Shown one piece after another: positions 51,105 to 53,006 of a DNA stretch of 53,006 nucleotides. The DNA comes from Lactiplantibacillus modestisalitolerans. GTDB lineage: Bacteria > Bacillota > Bacilli > Lactobacillales > Lactobacillaceae. The notes under the pieces were generated by a model. It saw only the letters and a list, made by a program, of their open reading frames with translations, was not told the origin of the DNA and searched no databases. The first letter of the stretch is position 1, and the number at the start of each line of letters is the position of its first letter. Location: positions 1 through 53,006 of the forward strand of contig NZ_BJEA01000002.1 in NCBI RefSeq assembly GCF_005405425.1, read 5' to 3'. Made by a program: the position numbers and the translations under genes.

Positions 51105-51140
51105 AAGACGTGAAGCCAATGTCAGCTTCACGTTTTCTTT
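51105..51140. terminator. Bidirectional terminator between ydbT and the small minus-strand gene
   Basis: CGTGAAGC/GCTTCACG form a perfect stem with A-rich and T-rich flanks on both sides. Confidence 0.85.
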
Positions 51141-51143
51141 TGA

Positions 51144-51473
51144 TTAGAGACGATAAATATCAAGAATCGTCCCGGTATTTGCGTCAGCTAAGAACTCGTA
51201 CTGAACGAGTTGCCCGTCTTCGTAGCGGGTAATCCCGCCGTAGTAGACGTCCGTCCGGAGCGCAAATTTTTGTAACGGTGCTTTTTTCATTTCAATCCAC
51301 GAACCTTCAATTGGGGCTTCCTTTAAGAAGGCGCGCTTAACTTGATTTAAAATCTGATTTGGGGTGGGGCGGCGTAGTCGTTTGAGTAGGCCACCAATGG
51401 AGAAGCCCCCGGCAATGCCAGCCATGCCAACTGCTAATAAGCCGCCGTATTGTAATTGTTTGTTCATGATCAT
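51144..51473 (-). CDS. Hypothetical membrane-anchored protein, PepSY-like
   Basis: A 109-residue protein. The N-terminal glycine-rich hydrophobic helix (GGLLAVGMAGIAGGFSIGGLL) is followed by a basic patch and an alpha/beta domain with LRTDVYYGGITRYEDGQLVQYEFLADANTGTILDI. The closing segment has the pattern of a PepSY-type repeat (yxFxxDaxtGxil). No enzyme motif is seen. AAAGGAG lies before two close ATG codons; the first was taken. The gene is divergent from ytpR. It is probably exported or membrane-tethered; its role is unknown. Confidence 0.72.
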   Translation of the reverse strand: MIMNKQLQYGGLLAVGMAGIAGGFSIGGLLKRLRRPTPNQILNQVKRAFLKEAPIEGSWIEMKKAPLQKFALRTDVYYGGITRYEDGQLVQYEFLADANTGTILDIYRL

Positions 51474-51634
51474 CTCGGACTCCTTTCGACCAAACTAAAC
51501 GGACTATTTCATTAAATTTAGTATACCAATGATTGACGATAATACAAAGAAAAGTCATAATTAATCAGTAAGTTTCATTGAAATACGCTATAATATGTAA
51601 CTGAACGCGTAAAAAGAGAATAAAGGGGTTTCTA

Positions 51635-52276
51635 ATGTTAATCACAAGTTATAATCCAACCGAATTAGGTGACACGTTAATCGCAATTTTACGTCCGGAT
51701 ACGGACGAACAAAAAGTCGAATCACACGCTAACGTAACTCGGATCAGCGACGTTAAAACGGATCAAACCCTCGGCTATAATTTCTTTAATGTTTCAGTGA
51801 CATTAGGGACGTTAGACGCCAACGGCCAAGTTCAGTTAACGGCTGAACAAGTCGCGCAATTAAATCAATTATTAAAAGCTAATGATTTTGAACCAGAATT
51901 AGAACAAGATACCGACCCGAAGTTCGTGGTCGGCTACGTTGAATCAGCCGAAGCCCACCCGAAATCTGATCATTTACAAGTGACCAAGACGCAGGTGGGG
52001 GCGGACCAACCGCTTCAAATCGTGAGCGGCTCACCCAACATGCAAGCCGACATTTTAGTGGTCGTTGCTAAAGTGGGCGCGATGATGCCGAACGGACTAA
52101 TTATTTGGCCGGGTGAACTCCGGGGAGTTGAAAGTGACGGGATGATCGTGTCTGGGCGTGAATTGCAATTACCAAACGCTCCTCAACGGCCCGGCGCTTT
52201 GATTTTACCAGCTGATTACCAGCCAGTCGGGGCGGCCTTTGATTTTGACCGCGCCCAAACGTTATTTACCGATTAA
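51635..52276 (+). CDS. ytpR: YtpR-family tRNA-binding-domain protein
   Basis: A 213-residue protein with an N-terminal DUF4479 part (about 1-90) and a C-terminal tRNA-binding OB fold (EMAP-II/PheT-N type) with VVGYVESAEAHPKSDHLQVTKTQVG and PNGLIIWPGELRGVESDGMIVSGREL. This is the YtpR layout. The cytoplasmic protein may bind tRNA or other nucleic acids, but no reaction is known. In Bacillus, ytpR is followed by ytpS (sftA), and the same order is present here. AAGGGG precedes the ATG. Confidence 0.93.
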   Translation: MLITSYNPTELGDTLIAILRPDTDEQKVESHANVTRISDVKTDQTLGYNFFNVSVTLGTLDANGQVQLTAEQVAQLNQLLKANDFEPELEQDTDPKFVVGYVESAEAHPKSDHLQVTKTQVGADQPLQIVSGSPNMQADILVVVAKVGAMMPNGLIIWPGELRGVESDGMIVSGRELQLPNAPQRPGALILPADYQPVGAAFDFDRAQTLFTD

Positions 52277-52303
52277 GATGACAATAAATTAGGATGATTG
52301 AAA

Positions 52304-53006
52304 ATGAACCATTATGATGGTCCGGCGTTTTTCCGGAAGTATCGCAATCCAAATTCACAAGTGAATCGTTCGGCCGCGGCCAGTCAATCACCAACTTCAG
52401 CAGCGCAGCCAGCGCGGCCAACACGGGCCCAATCGGCAGCGCCGATGCGGCCGCGGCAGGTCGAAGCGACCAGCCAGGCGGCGTTTAGTGGTGGCACCCA
52501 CGGGTCGTTTCGCCCGTCGCACGTGCCCGAACAGCTGAAGAGTGCGCTGAACGATGGCGGGATCATTCGCTCAACGGATGACCGGAACTATTTAGAAATC
52601 GAGGCTAGTTTACATAAACAGCTCGATTCTTTTCTGCTGTTTACGGACGCTACGGCGGATGACCCGACCGTCGTTGACCTCCAGCAGCCGCTACCAGCAA
52701 GTCAGGCGGCACCCCAGTCGGACGCCGGCCCAACCGTCGTGTTTAAACCCACGCAACCGCAATCGGCCGTGGCGCCGGTGGAAGTTTTTGAGCCGGTCCA
52801 ACCGGTTGCGCCAGTTGTACGGGCGGCGATGCCAAACGCGCCGACCGAAGTCTTTGAACCGACTAATCTAGCGCCGGTTAGCGCGACCAGTAGTGCTGAA
52901 TCCGCAACGCCGTTAGCCGCTTCGGCGGCGCGGTCTGCGGATTCAGCCGAGTCAGCAACCGCCGAGTCAGCAACCGCCGAGTCAGCAACCGCCGAGTCAG
53001 CAACCG
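52304..53006 (+). CDS. FtsK/SftA-type DNA translocase, N-terminal part (cut by window end)
   Basis: The frame opens at an ATG 27 bases behind the ytpR stop and runs off the window; about 234 residues are visible. They begin MNHYDGPAFFRKYRNPNSQ and continue with an Ala/Pro/Gln/Ser-rich stretch. A more ordered piece (HVPEQLKSALNDGGIIRSTDD) is followed by a low-complexity linker that ends in tandem AESAT units. No membrane helix is seen. In Bacillus the gene after ytpR is sftA, a soluble FtsK-family translocase with a long variable N-terminal linker. The conserved motor domain lies beyond the window, so the call rests on gene order and the N-terminal shape. Confidence 0.7.
   Translation, partial: MNHYDGPAFFRKYRNPNSQVNRSAAASQSPTSAAQPARPTRAQSAAPMRPRQVEATSQAAFSGGTHGSFRPSHVPEQLKSALNDGGIIRSTDDRNYLEIEASLHKQLDSFLLFTDATADDPTVVDLQQPLPASQAAPQSDAGPTVVFKPTQPQSAVAPVEVFEPVQPVAPVVRAAMPNAPTEVFEPTNLAPVSATSSAESATPLAASAARSADSAESATAESATAESATAESAT
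52946..53006 (+). repeat. 15-base tandem repeat inside the translocase linker
   Basis: Four successive identical copies of GCCGAGTCAGCAACC, one extra base and then the window end. In frame they encode Ala-Glu-Ser-Ala-Thr. The true copy number is unknown because the array is cut. The copies show no base differences, so they are recent or kept uniform by slippage. Confidence 0.93.

Overview
The window is chromosomal DNA from a lactic acid bacterium, most likely a member of the Lactobacillaceae with a G+C content near 50% (a visual estimate). The gene set points that way: an orphan dltC, PrsA, EcsAB, the YheA-YhaO-YhaN-YhaM block, a hydroxycinnamate-reductase-like locus as described in Lactiplantibacillus plantarum, and strong AGGAGG ribosome sites. 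The genus cannot be fixed from sequence reading alone; a Levilactobacillus-like species is one guess. I saw no rRNA or tRNA gene, no intact insertion sequence and no prophage.

Layout. From 0 to 7 kb lies a cell-envelope glycosylation block: a YfhO-family membrane protein on the minus strand, divergent from a CsbB/GtrB-like GT2 enzyme that overlaps a large GT-C-like membrane protein, followed by an orphan D-alanyl carrier protein. From 7 to 11.2 kb come a MocR-type regulator divergent from a LysE exporter, a second aminotransferase and argR. From 11.5 to 20 kb lie a 40-residue basic protein, a class A penicillin-binding protein, and yheA, yhaO, yhaN and yhaM. A type I-E CRISPR array (14 repeats, 13 spacers) sits at 20.2-21.05 kb with no cas gene anywhere in the window. 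From 21 to 33 kb is an accessory stretch: nucleoside deoxyribosyltransferase, two MFS transporters, a processive-type GT2, the hcrR-hcrA-hcrB-like locus, a secreted matrixin-type metalloprotease and small unknowns. From 33 to 39 kb is housekeeping backbone: prsA, a YtxH-like protein, hit, ecsA, ecsB, a ytmP-like kinase and trmB. From 39 to 44 kb is a complete sucrose/fructan operon (symporter, GH32, fructokinase, LacI regulator) with two palindromic operators around its promoter. From 44 to 47 kb are two A+T-rich, tandemly duplicated membrane-anchored proteins. From 47 to 53 kb come adenine deaminase behind a guanine-class purine riboswitch, ydbS-ydbT, ytpR, and the 5' part of an FtsK/SftA-type translocase cut by the window end.

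How it fits together. The backbone genes (yhaM/N/O, yheA, prsA, yhaH, hit, ecsAB, ytmP, trmB, ytpR, ytpS) are neighbours or near-neighbours in Bacillus too, so the 20-33 kb and 39-51 kb stretches read as accessory insertions. Regulation is unusually legible. Examples are the riboswitch, a leader-peptide and terminator arrangement before an MFS pump at 29.1 kb, a LacI operator pair with a cre-like site, direct repeats between mocR and lysE, and several strong sigma-A promoters. Intergenic regions also carry a dispersed imperfect-palindrome family, often fused to a terminator with the stem GGCTGTGAC/GTCACAGCC.
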